NCBI GenBank assembly: GCA_018065085.1
Contig: JAGHUA010000033.1
Location: 1-34,441 of the forward strand
Length of the DNA stretch: 34,441 bases
From: Candidatus Liminaster caballi
GTDB lineage: Bacteria > Bacteroidota > Bacteroidia > Bacteroidales > UBA3663
Direction of reading: 5' to 3'
The notes beneath the pieces were generated by a model. That model did not search any database. It had not been told where the DNA came from and saw nothing but the letters and a program-made list of their open reading frames with translations. Positions 1 to 8,078 of this stretch are shown one piece after another; within the stretch, counting starts at the first letter, position 1; every line of letters starts with the position of its first letter. The position numbers were made by a program, and so were the translations under genes.

Positions 1-171
1 AAGGGTATAGCAATTCACGATACCCTTCGTTCTTCCTTTGACAGAATACACATTTTGTCGCTTCATCCAAAGGTGGTGTTTTGGAACCACCCCCTTGTTA
101 AACAGGTCCGACAAAATGTCATTACAGATGTTCCCTTCACACAGCACCTCAGTCATATCCATAACCTCCAT
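1..171 (-). CDS. Hypothetical protein, C-terminal part beyond window
   Basis: An open frame of 57 codons runs from an ATG at 171 off the left edge of the window, so only the N-terminal part is visible. There are three in-frame ATGs close together (codons 1, 4 and 6). A GGAGG sequence lies 8 bases before the third, so that may be the real start. No signal peptide or known motif is visible in the 57 residues, which are mixed polar and basic. It is divergent from the LRR gene to its right. I do not recognise the family and the gene call rests only on the open frame. Confidence 0.4.
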   Translation of the reverse strand, partial: MEVMDMTEVLCEGNICNDILSDLFNKGVVPKHHLWMKRQNVYSVKGRTKGIVNCYTL

Positions 172-314
172 CTAGTCTTTAAAACACACCTTTATTATAT
201 ATAAAAGCCAACTTTTCGCCTTAAATAAAGTTAAAATCGTTAAATCTGCACGATTTTACATTCTCAAAACATCCTCGATAGGACTTTTCTACCGTATTGT
301 GTGCAACTCATTGA
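172..314. other. AT-rich intergenic spacer
   Basis: This stretch separates the partial minus-strand gene from the open frame of the LRR gene. It is AT-rich and holds no convincing TTTG/TAnnTTTG promoter on either strand and no signal-peptide-coding start in any frame. A stop (TGA at 312-314) closes the LRR frame on its 5' side, so the missing N-terminus of that protein is not encoded here. Confidence 0.4.
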
Positions 315-1760
315 TTATCAATATATGCCACAAACTATAATTGTGCGAACTTAACATCCGTCACTCTTCCAAATAGTCTCACCTTTATAGAAAGCACAGC
401 CTTCGAAGAGTGTGGCAATCTTGTATCGATTAATTTGCCAGAAGGACTGACAAATATTGGCAGAAGTGCTTTCTTGGGATGCTTCAAATTAGCTTCTATT
501 GATTTGCCAAGTAATCTAGCTACTATAGGACAATATGCATTCTGCGGTTGTCGAAGCTTGACCTCCGTTGTAATCCCAAGTAGCGTCCAGAACATTGATC
601 AGGCTGCATTCTCGTTCTGCGATTTACTGACTTCAATTGTTGTTGATCCTAACAACACAGTTTATGATAGCCGTGAAAATTGCAATGCCATCATCGTTAC
701 TTCTACAAATGAATTAATAACAGGATGCAGTAACACCTCTATTCCAGACGATGTACAGGGCATTGGCATCCGCGCCTTCTATGGTGTGGCTAATCTAACG
801 TCAGTTGATATTCCGTCTTCGGTGGAGAGCATCGGAGATTATGCATTCTTTGGTTGCCATAACCTGACTGAGATGACTTGCCGAACACTTGTTCCTCCAA
901 CACTTGGCACAGAGGTATTTGCAGACACTCCGTATGAAACAGGAACTCTTTATGTGAATGGATCAAAAGTAAGAACATATAGAAAGGCAGATCAATGGCA
1001 AGATTGGGAAACAATTTTGCCAATACCTGGCACAGAGCCGGAAGGCACTACAATTTTGGACAAGGCATATTATGACGGCTCGGAGAAGTACTATGATGAG
1101 GTGGTTTATGTTCGATCATTTACAAGCACGGCATGGCAGTCTCTATATGTGCCATTCTCTATTCCTGTGAGCGTGTTGGATGAGTATGGTCTTGAAGTAG
1201 CAGAGATTTATAACGTCCATCAGTATGACAGAGATGAAGATGGTGTTTATGAGGAAACTAATATTGACTTCCTGAAAATGAAGGTTGGAAGCACAGAAGC
1301 AAACTGTCCATACATGATCCGCGCAAAGGAAATCGGCGATGTAGAAATGGTACTTGAGAATGTAACGCTGAGTGATGCGCTTTCATGTAGTATCGATTGT
1401 TCAACTGTCAAGCAGCTCTTTACATTTACCGGCACTTATACTGGAGTAGATGGCCCAACAATGTATGCTAACAAGTATTATGCTATGACCAACTCTGGAG
1501 CACTTAAACGAGCAGGTTCATCGAACGTATCGCTGAAACCTCAGCGTTGGTATATGAAGATTGAAAACCGTGATGGATCGCCAGTGACCTATTTCGCGCC
1601 AAATGTTCGAGTAATAGAACTCGAAACCAGTTATCCAATATGTGGTTCAAAAGATGGCTTGCCTCCTGGAGGTGGCTCTGCTCCAGTAGGAGGAGAGACT
1701 GGACCAGGAGAAGAATTCTCTGCACCTTCTCTCCGATCTCATCTGTGGGACGAGGAATAA
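315..1760 (+). CDS. BspA-like leucine-rich-repeat protein, 5'-truncated
   Basis: The frame is open from 315 and encodes tandem LRR_5 repeats of the BspA/Treponema type from the very first codons, for example LPNSLTFIESTAFEECGNL and the repeats after it. A C-terminal beta-rich region follows, ending in a Gly/Pro/Glu-rich tail. BspA-like proteins are surface or secreted adhesion-type proteins in Bacteroidales and normally start with a signal peptide. Here there is no ATG, signal peptide or promoter. The first usable start codon is TTG at 435, in the middle of a repeat. The repeats continue upstream of that TTG, so 435 is not the original start. The gene therefore appears to have lost its 5' end and may be a pseudogene or a silent cassette. 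The 3' end is intact and followed by a strong hairpin. Confidence 0.65.
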   Translation, partial: LSIYATNYNCANLTSVTLPNSLTFIESTAFEECGNLVSINLPEGLTNIGRSAFLGCFKLASIDLPSNLATIGQYAFCGCRSLTSVVIPSSVQNIDQAAFSFCDLLTSIVVDPNNTVYDSRENCNAIIVTSTNELITGCSNTSIPDDVQGIGIRAFYGVANLTSVDIPSSVESIGDYAFFGCHNLTEMTCRTLVPPTLGTEVFADTPYETGTLYVNGSKVRTYRKADQWQDWETILPIPGTEPEGTTILDKAYYDGSEKYYDEVVYVRSFTSTAWQSLYVPFSIPVSVLDEYGLEVAEIYNVHQYDRDEDGVYEETNIDFLKMKVGSTEANCPYMIRAKEIGDVEMVLENVTLSDALSCSIDCSTVKQLFTFTGTYTGVDGPTMYANKYYAMTNSGALKRAGSSNVSLKPQRWYMKIENRDGSPVTYFAPNVRVIELETSYPICGSKDGLPPGGGSAPVGGETGPGEEFSAPSLRSHLWDEE

Positions 1761-1768
1761 AAACAAGT

Positions 1769-1807
1769 AACCCACTGCCTTAAGCGTGAGCTTTAGGACA
1801 GTGGGTT
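1769..1807. terminator. Strong stem-loop between convergent genes
   Basis: AACCCACTG (1769-1777) pairs exactly with CAGTGGGTT (1799-1807). The stem continues inward through CCTTAAGC / GCTTTAGG with one mismatch, to a GTGA tetraloop of the GNRA class. It sits between the LRR gene (plus) and rpmE (minus), which converge, so it probably terminates both. There is a short A-rich tract on the left (a U-tract for the minus strand) and TTGTT on the right. Confidence 0.75.
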
Positions 1808-1833
1808 GTTCGTTCAGTGCAATCGTCTTGCAA

Positions 1834-2082
1834 TTATTTCTTCTTGCCGTAGCGAGAGAGGAACTTATCAACACGACCGGCGGTATCGACGAGTTTGTGC
1901 TTGCCAGTGTAGAATGGGTGGCTGGCAGAGGTGATTTCAAGTTTTACGAGTGGATACTCGACGCCATCGATCTCGATTGTCTCCTTGGTGTTGATGGTTG
2001 AACGAGAGATGAAAGTCACATCGTTCGACATGTCCTTGAATGCTACAGGACGATAGTTTTCTGGATGAATACCTTTTTTCAT
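1834..2082 (-). CDS. rpmE2: 50S ribosomal protein L31 type B
   Basis: The 82-residue product starts [15 protein letters not shown], the hallmark opening of L31. It contains the typical SRSTINT and [21 protein letters not shown] segments and ends in a basic tail. It has no cysteines, so it is the zinc-independent type B (C-minus) form. L31 is a component of the large ribosomal subunit at the central protuberance. The length is normal for the family. The gene stands alone, convergent with the LRR gene and preceded by a long leader with a TATCTTTG -7 element. Small, well conserved and confidently identified. Confidence 0.96.
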   Translation of the reverse strand: MKKGIHPENYRPVAFKDMSNDVTFISRSTINTKETIEIDGVEYPLVKLEITSASHPFYTGKHKLVDTAGRVDKFLSRYGKKK

Positions 2083-2201
2083 TTTGTTTGATGTTTTTTG
2101 CTATGCTCTTACATCCAGCGGCTTCGGATGGGCAAAGGTAGAACCCTCGTGGTACGCTTTCAATAGATACACAGCGGCATTAATATATATTTTTGCGGGT
2201 G

Positions 2202-2209
2202 CAAAGATA
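2202..2209 (-). promoter_or_regulatory. -7 promoter element for rpmE, with long leader
   Basis: On the minus strand TATCTTTG matches the Bacteroidota -7 consensus TAnnTTTG. No clear TTTG -33 box lies 19-21 bases upstream, so only the -7 box is supported. A start about 7 bases downstream would leave a leader of roughly 110 nt before the L31 start codon. That is long enough to hold an autoregulatory RNA structure, but I could not establish one. Confidence 0.5.
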
Positions 2210-2263
2210 GTCAATCTGTCGGGAAATGCGGTCAGGAATGGTCGCTTATTTGCCGAAAATAGA

Positions 2264-2875
2264 CTATTTGTGCAAGTTTATGCGCTTATTGATATGTAGA
2301 TATGGCACATAATAGACAAAAAAGGCTGCGAGTGTGCCTACTGCCAGACCTCCGATGATGTCGCCAGGATAATGGACGCCGAGGTAGATGCGGCTGTAGC
2401 AGTTGAGCAGGGCAAAGGCAATGAGCAGGCAGCGCATGAGTGGAAGCAGACGGCCTGACTGATGGCGCAGGAGAAGCAGGAACCACAGAGCCACTCCCCA
2501 TGTGTTGGCTGCATGGCTTGAGACGAATCCGTAATGTCCGCCGCGATAGTTGCGCACGATGTGGATCAGTTCGGATATTCCGCTGTCAGGACGTGATGGA
2601 CGTGGACGTTCGACCAGCGGTTTGATGAGCCCGGAAGAGATTTGGTCGGCAAGCAGGACGACAAGGGCGGTGCAGAGGACGAGCAACAGGAGGTTGCGCC
2701 AATTGACGCGCAATGGCTGACAGCGCCGAACGAGCATCCAGAGCAGTATGGCGTAGAGCCAAAGCCATGTCAGCGGCTTGGAGACGTACCACCAAAATGC
2801 GTCGGCTGCGGCGCCGGCGTCGTAGTTCATCCACAGCATCAGCTGTTGGTCAAGTGAATGGAGCGTCTCGATCAT
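2264..2875 (-). CDS. PAP2-family membrane phosphatase
   Basis: This 203-residue integral membrane protein has the three PAP2 phosphatase motifs in order: KPLVERPRP (KxxxxxxRP, near residue 88), FVSSHAANT (the PSGH-like motif with the catalytic His) and SRIYLGVHYPGD (SRxxxxxHxxxD). At least four hydrophobic segments flank them. Members dephosphorylate lipid phosphates such as undecaprenyl diphosphate, phosphatidylglycerophosphate or lipid A at the periplasmic face. The exact substrate cannot be read from sequence. Its start codon overlaps the stop of the lytic transglycosylase gene (ATGA), so the two are translationally coupled. Coupling to a peptidoglycan enzyme makes an envelope-recycling role plausible, but that is inference. 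Confidence 0.9.
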   Translation of the reverse strand: MIETLHSLDQQLMLWMNYDAGAAADAFWWYVSKPLTWLWLYAILLWMLVRRCQPLRVNWRNLLLLVLCTALVVLLADQISSGLIKPLVERPRPSRPDSGISELIHIVRNYRGGHYGFVSSHAANTWGVALWFLLLLRHQSGRLLPLMRCLLIAFALLNCYSRIYLGVHYPGDIIGGLAVGTLAAFFVYYVPYLHINKRINLHK

Positions 2876-3840
2876 TTATCTACAATCCAGGCTTTGTTAT
2901 GTACCTTGAACGGCTGTCCGTCATACTGCATGTCGTCCTTTTCGGGGATGAGCAGGGTGTATTGCTTGCCGGGGCGCACGGTCAGTTTGCTGTCGCGCAG
3001 CCACGGGTTGAACTCCTTCAGATGAAAGTATGAGCATCCGTGCTTTTTGGCAAAGGCGGTGATGTCGGTTATCGACTGCTTGACCGTGACCTCGGAGGTG
3101 CGGATGGGGCGATAGAGTTGGTCGCTGTAGATGACGAACCCGTAGCGGTAGGGATCGGACATGATGGTCTTCATGGCCATGATGCGGAACATGTAGCGCG
3201 AAGTCTCTTCGACAAGGAGAAGGTCAAGGGCGGTGGTGGCGTCCTGATCTTTCAGTCGGCGCGAGATGCCTGCCTGACCGGCGTTGTAGGACGCAGCAAC
3301 CGAGTTCCAGTCGCCGAACTTCTCGTATGCCTCGCGGAAGTATTTGCAGGCGGCGCGTGTGCTCTTCTCAATGCTGTAGCGTTCGTCCACCTCGGTGTCG
3401 ATCTGCAGACCATAGCGTCGGCCTGTCTCGGCAATGAACTGCCATAATCCGGCAGCCTTGGCTGGCGAGACGGCACGCTGGTTGAGGCTGCTCTCGATGC
3501 AGCACAGGTACTTCATGTCGTCAGGAATTCCTTCCTCACGGAGTATCGGTTCGATGATAGGGAACAGGCGGTTGGCGCGCTTGATGACGAGCAGGGTGTT
3601 GGTGTGGGCATAGCACATATTGGTCATCTCGCGTTCGAAGCGTTCGTGACGGTCGTAGCGCGAGAGGTCGATCTTCTGTCCGAATACGTCGATGGTATGA
3701 TCGAATCGCGGTGTCGAGACGAACGACAGCATCTGGGGCATTTCGGGACGCAGGCTTGGCGATGGGCGAAGCGACATGAGCGCCACACCGGCAACCACGG
3801 CGCCGGCAAGGAAAAGGGAGAGGGTGCGAATGCTTTTCAT
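2872..3840 (-). CDS. Lytic transglycosylase, SLT domain (MltD-like)
   Basis: About 322 residues. I start at the ATG at 3840 because it gives a compact signal anchor (MKSIRTLSLFLAGAVVAG); an in-frame ATG 6 codons upstream is less likely. The central region holds the SLT fold: CIESSLNQRAVSPAKAAG with the catalytic Glu in ESS, then GLWQFIAETGRRYGL, and AASYNAGQAGI toward the end. The C-terminal part (SYFHLKEFNPWL, then GKQYTLLIP) looks like a degenerate LysM-type module. Such enzymes cleave the MurNAc-GlcNAc bond in peptidoglycan to give 1,6-anhydroMurNAc ends. It is 25 bases downstream of the CHU_C-domain gene and coupled to the PAP2 gene. Confidence 0.9.
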   Translation of the reverse strand: MKSIRTLSLFLAGAVVAGVALMSLRPSPSLRPEMPQMLSFVSTPRFDHTIDVFGQKIDLSRYDRHERFEREMTNMCYAHTNTLLVIKRANRLFPIIEPILREEGIPDDMKYLCCIESSLNQRAVSPAKAAGLWQFIAETGRRYGLQIDTEVDERYSIEKSTRAACKYFREAYEKFGDWNSVAASYNAGQAGISRRLKDQDATTALDLLLVEETSRYMFRIMAMKTIMSDPYRYGFVIYSDQLYRPIRTSEVTVKQSITDITAFAKKHGCSYFHLKEFNPWLRDSKLTVRPGKQYTLLIPEKDDMQYDGQPFKVHNKAWIVDK

Positions 3841-3865
3841 TGTGAATGAGGTTTGCAATGTGGGG

Positions 3866-4573
3866 TTAAGGCGTAGGTGAATTGGAATCGACCTTCTTGA
3901 GGCGCAGGACGTTGATGTCGCCGCGTCGCTGATAGTGGATTCCGTCAGTGCCGAGAGCCTTGATCAGATAGTAATATGCGCCTGTGGGCACGACACGTCC
4001 GCCCTGAGTGCCGTCCCAGCCGTCGGAAGGGTCGGTGGTGTGGTAGAGCTGTTGTCCCCAGCGGTTATAGACCCACATCTCGAACTTGGCAAGCGACTGG
4101 TACTTGACCTTGAAGACGCGGTTGTTGCCCGATGGAGAGTCGGGCGTGATGAGGTTGGGAATCTGGAGCAATGACTCGGTCACGCGGATGGTATAGATCT
4201 CCGATTCGGTCTCCTCGGTGTTGTCGGCGTTCGATGTGGAGAAGCGGGCATAGTAAGTGCCTGTCTCGTCGAACGTATAGTCGATGTCGGTCTCGTGGAA
4301 CGACACGATGAGACTCTGGAACTGCTGATCCTCAGCGATGTCCCATGAGACGTAGGTGGTGACGTCAGGGTCAACTTCGGCCTCGAAATGGACAAGGATA
4401 GGTCCCGGACCCTGGAAGGTCCGTTCGGATGCCTGCACGGTATCGGCAAGGTTCTCGATGTAGGTCTGCTGGTCGATGTAGGCTGTGTCCCACGGCAGTT
4501 TGACATCGTCAGAACTTGTCTGTAACGCGAGCGAAAGAGGGAGCGTCAAAAGGACAGAAATCATTGTCTGCAT
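3866..4573 (-). CDS. Secreted protein with CHU_C / gliding-motility C-terminal domain
   Basis: About 235 residues. The C-terminal 90 residues match the gliding-motility-associated C-terminal (CHU_C, type B sorting-like) domain: IPNLITPDSPSGNNRVF, FEMWVYNRWGQQLYH, GWDGTQGG, VPTGAYYYLIKA. The middle part resembles a PKD/Ig-like beta-sandwich (FEAEVDPDVTTYVSWDI, ETGTYYARF). The N-terminus is a short hydrophobic segment (MISVLLTLPLSLALQ) that probably acts as a signal sequence but lacks the usual positive charge. No start codon exists in frame after the tsaD stop, so translation must begin inside the 3' end of tsaD (4573 or 4564). In many Bacteroidota such domains direct type IX secretion, but none of that machinery is in view here. 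Confidence 0.8.
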   Translation of the reverse strand: MQTMISVLLTLPLSLALQTSSDDVKLPWDTAYIDQQTYIENLADTVQASERTFQGPGPILVHFEAEVDPDVTTYVSWDIAEDQQFQSLIVSFHETDIDYTFDETGTYYARFSTSNADNTEETESEIYTIRVTESLLQIPNLITPDSPSGNNRVFKVKYQSLAKFEMWVYNRWGQQLYHTTDPSDGWDGTQGGRVVPTGAYYYLIKALGTDGIHYQRRGDINVLRLKKVDSNSPTP

Positions 4574-5561
4574 ATTTGTGTTGGCCGACGATGGCAATCA
4601 TGGCAGCATTGTCGGTGGTGAACTTGAGAGGAGGGAGGAACACTTTCCAGCCCCATTTGGCCGAAGCCTCGGTGAAGGCGTTGCGCACGCCGCTGTTGGC
4701 CGATACGCCGCCAGCCACAGCCACCTCCTTGATGCCGGTCAGCTTGACAGCCTTCTTCATCTTGTCCATCAGGATCTCGACGATGGTGCGCTGTAGCGAT
4801 GCGCAGAGGTCAGGCATGTTCTGCTGCACGAAGTCGGGATTCTCCTTCACGGCATCGCGCAGGGTGTAGAGGAAGGACGTCTTGAGGCCGGAGAACGAAT
4901 AGTTGAGACCCTCGATGTGAGGCTTGGCAAACTGGAAGCGCTTGGCGTCGCCCTCCTTGGCAAGACGGTCGATGACAGGGCCGCCGGGATAACCGAGACC
5001 CATGACCTTGGCACACTTGTCGAAAGCCTCGCCTGCGGCATCGTCGATGGTCTGTCCGATGACCTCCATGTCATTGTAAGCCTTCACTTTGATGATCTGG
5101 CTGTTGCCGCCTGACACGAGCAGGCAGAGGAACGGATATGAAGGAACGTCCTTTGGGGTGACCGAGAGCGTGCCGTCCTCCTTGCGTTCGCCCTCACGCA
5201 CGAAATGCGCCATGACGTGACCCTGAAGATGATTGACATCGATCATCGGGATGTTGAGCGCAGAGGCAAGACCCTTGGCAAACGAAAGGCCGACGAGCAG
5301 CGAACCCATGAGACCCGGACCGCGTGTGAATGCGATGGCGGTAAGATCCTCGGGCTTGATGCCGGCGCGGCGAATAGCTTCGCTCACCACAGGCACGATG
5401 TTCTGCTGGTGGGCACGGGATGCAAGTTCGGGCACGACGCCTCCGTAGGCCTCATGCACGGCTTGACTGGCAATGACATTGGAGAGCAGCACTCCGTCCT
5501 GGAGTACGGCTGCCGAAGTGTCGTCGCACGATGATTCGATTCCTAATATGATGGTGGACAT
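4509..5561 (-). CDS. tsaD: tRNA N6-threonylcarbamoyladenosine synthase subunit TsaD
   Basis: The 350-residue protein begins MSTIILGIESSCDDTSAAVL, the diagnostic TsaD/Kae1 opening of the ASKHA fold. The HLQGH metal-binding pair (about H111 and H115) lies in VNHLQGHVMAHF. DDAAGEAFDK and TTDNAAMIA are the later nucleotide- and metal-site motifs. With TsaB, TsaE and TsaC it transfers the threonylcarbamoyl group to A37 of ANN-decoding tRNAs in the cytoplasm. I chose the ATG at 5561; upstream codons belong to the intergenic promoter region. Its 3' end overlaps the next gene by about 65 bases. A weak -7 box (TATCTTCG at 5595-5588 on the minus strand) lies upstream. Confidence 0.97.
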   Translation of the reverse strand: MSTIILGIESSCDDTSAAVLQDGVLLSNVIASQAVHEAYGGVVPELASRAHQQNIVPVVSEAIRRAGIKPEDLTAIAFTRGPGLMGSLLVGLSFAKGLASALNIPMIDVNHLQGHVMAHFVREGERKEDGTLSVTPKDVPSYPFLCLLVSGGNSQIIKVKAYNDMEVIGQTIDDAAGEAFDKCAKVMGLGYPGGPVIDRLAKEGDAKRFQFAKPHIEGLNYSFSGLKTSFLYTLRDAVKENPDFVQQNMPDLCASLQRTIVEILMDKMKKAVKLTGIKEVAVAGGVSANSGVRNAFTEASAKWGWKVFLPPLKFTTDNAAMIAIVGQHKYADNDFCPFDAPSFARVTDKF

Positions 5562-5665
5562 TGTCGTTTTGTAGTTAATATGCGGTGCGAAGATACGACA
5601 AAAAACTGAAACGGACAAGCAAAAATCAGAAAAACCTCGCGCGTGTGCACTTTTTTAGTCTAATG

Positions 5666-5697
5666 TTTGGTCAATTCATCGAAAAACGCTAACTTTG
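5666..5697 (+). promoter_or_regulatory. Bacteroidota promoter for the envelope operon
   Basis: TTTG (5666-5669) and TAACTTTG (5690-5697) are separated by 20 bases, an exact match to the Bacteroidota -33/-7 consensus. It lies 27 bases before the ATG at 5724 and would drive the operon running toward kdsA. The 162-base spacer it sits in also carries the divergent tsaD start. Confidence 0.85.
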
Positions 5698-5723
5698 CGC
5701 CCGCTACTATATATGCATTGACA

Positions 5724-7340
5724 ATGAAACGAATTCTTATTACACTCATCATCTGCTGTGTGGCTGCCGTCATCGGTGGTGCAGATGCCCAGATACAGTT
5801 CCATCAGCCGGTCAAGAAGACTAAGACTGCAAAGAAGAACAAGAAGGACAACGGAAAAACCTCGTCAACACCTCTCTTTGGAGGCAAGAGCGACAAAAAG
5901 GCGGTGGCCGAAGAACCGTCGATGCCCGTAACCTCGGCGGCAGAAAGCACCCCTGACGTAAAAGCCGGATCGGAAATCCAGCCTGTGATGGAGGTTCCTG
6001 CCTCAGCCCTCGGCGGAAGCAAGCCTGCAACGAATGCTGCTCCGTTGGAGGTGATTCCTGTGGCTCCGTCGCATCAGACCACACCATCGCATCAGACCAC
6101 ACCATCATATCAGACCTCTCCGGCAACATATTCTGCAAGCAAGAGCGATGTCATTGCCGTCATCCTTCCTTTCAACCTGGCATCGGCCAACGCCGAGGAA
6201 GACAAGACCCAGATGCGATCGGTGGAATTCTATGAGGGTTTCCTTCTGGCGGTCGATGAGGCACAGAAGCGCGGACGTCGCATCGAGATACAGACATACG
6301 ATCTCGGAACTCGTCCGTTGTCAAGCATCCTTACTGACGACAACCTGCTCCGTGCGCAGGCCATCGTTGCTCCGATGGAAACCGCAGAGGTGGCTCAGGT
6401 GGCTCAGTTTGCCGAAAGCCACGGCATTGCGGTGATCAGTCCGTTTACCTACAACAAGGAACTTGTGTCGGGTTATCCTCATCTGCTGCAGCTCAAGACT
6501 TCGAAGATCTCGGTCTATGACCTGCTGAGCCGTGACCTCATCAAGCGCTTTGCCGGACATGCGTTCGTATTTGTCACCGACAGTCTTTTCGCCAATCAGT
6601 GCGACAGCTATCCGGTGCAGTTGAAAGCCGAACTCAAGCGCCGCGGTATCGAATACTACACATACACCTACAATGAGCCGCACAGCGTGTCGTGCATGGA
6701 TTCGGTGCTGAACCTTGGCGGCCGACACGTGCTCTATGTGCTTGAGACGCCACAGCGCGACGCCCTGCGCCGCTTCTTCCCAAGTCTGAAGAACAAGCTC
6801 TTCCTCGATGCCAACCCAAGTACAGCCGAGGCCATCGGCGCCACCTACACAACGGGCGACGAGGTCCTGCCGCAGTATATCTTGGCAGCCGATTCGGTGC
6901 AGGCCGATTCCCTGCGCGAGGTGGCTCTGCAGCGTCAGGTGGCCATGCTCGGCTATCCTGAGTGGCAGCTTTATACGGACGACTTCATGGAGTATTTCTA
7001 TGACCTGAACGTGTGGATGTTCTCGAAGTTCTATATCAATCCGTTCGATGACAACGTGCTTCATTTCCGTGACGACTTCAAATACTGGTTCTCGCGCGAG
7101 ATGCTGTCGCTGTCGGTCAAGTACGGCATGCTCGGATATGACGTGTCGAAGTTCCTGCTGACCCAGCTGGAACAGAATGGCGTGAACTTCTGCGACAACT
7201 TCGTCAACGTGCCGATGACATCATTGCAGCACGATATGTATTTCGAGCGCATGGAGGAGGACGGCTGTCTGCAGAACCGCGGCCTCTATCTGATTCACTT
7301 TTCCCCAGATCCAGCCATCGAGCGACATGAGGTGCGCTGA
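5724..7340 (+). CDS. Exported periplasmic-binding-fold protein (ABC substrate-binding-like)
   Basis: 538 residues. The start at 5724 gives a clean signal peptide (MKRILITLIICCVAAVIGGADAQ); an upstream in-frame start would place the protein start inside the promoter. After the signal comes a Lys-rich then Ser/Thr/Pro/Ala-rich low-complexity linker. The linker includes a three-copy 18-base repeat (6069-6121, SHQTTP units). From about residue 140 the sequence looks like a type I periplasmic-binding fold: VIAVILPFNL, EFYEGFLLAVDEAQ, AIVAPMETAEVAQVAQFAESHGIAVISPF, related to Leu/Ile/Val-binding and LppC-like proteins. No transporter genes are adjacent, so a sensor or peptidoglycan-regulating role in the LpoA style is as likely as transport. 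The ligand is unknown. First gene of the operon. Confidence 0.75.
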   Translation: MKRILITLIICCVAAVIGGADAQIQFHQPVKKTKTAKKNKKDNGKTSSTPLFGGKSDKKAVAEEPSMPVTSAAESTPDVKAGSEIQPVMEVPASALGGSKPATNAAPLEVIPVAPSHQTTPSHQTTPSYQTSPATYSASKSDVIAVILPFNLASANAEEDKTQMRSVEFYEGFLLAVDEAQKRGRRIEIQTYDLGTRPLSSILTDDNLLRAQAIVAPMETAEVAQVAQFAESHGIAVISPFTYNKELVSGYPHLLQLKTSKISVYDLLSRDLIKRFAGHAFVFVTDSLFANQCDSYPVQLKAELKRRGIEYYTYTYNEPHSVSCMDSVLNLGGRHVLYVLETPQRDALRRFFPSLKNKLFLDANPSTAEAIGATYTTGDEVLPQYILAADSVQADSLREVALQRQVAMLGYPEWQLYTDDFMEYFYDLNVWMFSKFYINPFDDNVLHFRDDFKYWFSREMLSLSVKYGMLGYDVSKFLLTQLEQNGVNFCDNFVNVPMTSLQHDMYFERMEEDGCLQNRGLYLIHFSPDPAIERHEVR

Positions 7341-7367
7341 CAATAATCAAACAACCCTTAACCGATA

Positions 7368-8078
7368 ATGAGGACAGAATATCGCATAGCAATACTCTCG
7401 TGGCTGATGACGCTCTGTGCGGCAGTGGCCATTGCCCAGCCCAAAGTGCCGCGTGAGGTGCAGTTCGGAGTCCTGGGCGGTGTGAACATGAGCCAATACC
7501 GTTTCCAGCCAAGCATCACACAGAGCATGTCCAACGGATTCGTAATGGGTGCAGGCGTCCGCTATATAGAGGAGAAGATATTCGGACTGCAGGCCGAGGT
7601 GCTCCTGACGCAGCGAGGCATCAAGGACCGTTACGATGCATATCCGCAATACAGTTTCGAGCGTACGCTGACATACATCGAGGTGCCAATCCTGGCGCAC
7701 GTCTATTTCAACATGGGCAAGCGCAATGAGATATCGTTGGACGCAGGTCCGAAGCTCGGCTATTATCTGGGCGGAGGCACCAAGTCAAAGACCGACTCTG
7801 AATATCAGGACATGGTGGTCAACATGACCGTCCATCGCTATGCACATCATGACATGCCGCTCGACCGTAAGTTCGACTATGGCATCCAGGCAGGTCTTGG
7901 ATATGAGTTCAAGCTCAGCCGCGACATGAGTCTGCAGGTGCAGGGCCGCTATTACTACGGTCTTGGCAATATGTTCCATGACATGAAGAGCGACACCTAT
8001 GAAAACTCATCCAACCAGTCTGTGCAGATTGTCACATCACTATGGTTTCACCGCCGAATCAAAATCAGAAAGAAATGA
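7368..8078 (+). CDS. Outer-membrane beta-barrel protein (PorT-like porin family)
   Basis: 236 residues with a signal peptide (MRTEYRIAILSWLMTLCAAVAIAQ) followed by alternating amphipathic strands typical of the OMP_b-brl_2 / PorT-like family: VQFGVLGGVNMSQYRF, GFVMGAGVRYIE, FGLQAEVLLTQRG, YIEVPILAHVYF, ISLDAGPKLGYYLGG, DYGIQAGLGYEF, MSLQVQGRYYYGLGNMF, QSVQIVTSLWF. The conserved order of strands and the YIEVP motif are characteristic. It sits in the outer membrane; a specific substrate or partner is not evident. It is 27 bases after the preceding gene. Its TGA overlaps the rfbC ATG (ATGA), indicating one operon. Confidence 0.85.
   Translation: MRTEYRIAILSWLMTLCAAVAIAQPKVPREVQFGVLGGVNMSQYRFQPSITQSMSNGFVMGAGVRYIEEKIFGLQAEVLLTQRGIKDRYDAYPQYSFERTLTYIEVPILAHVYFNMGKRNEISLDAGPKLGYYLGGGTKSKTDSEYQDMVVNMTVHRYAHHDMPLDRKFDYGIQAGLGYEFKLSRDMSLQVQGRYYYGLGNMFHDMKSDTYENSSNQSVQIVTSLWFHRRIKIRKK

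Noticed and set aside
6069-6121. Three 18-base tandem copies as a possible CRISPR-like or regulatory repeat
   Set aside because: They are in frame, contiguous with no spacers, and encode a Ser/His/Gln/Thr/Pro linker in an exported protein.
6321-7064. A 247-codon minus-strand frame inside the periplasmic-binding-fold gene
   Set aside because: Shadow of a gene with clear signal peptide, promoter and domain; the shadow has no motif.
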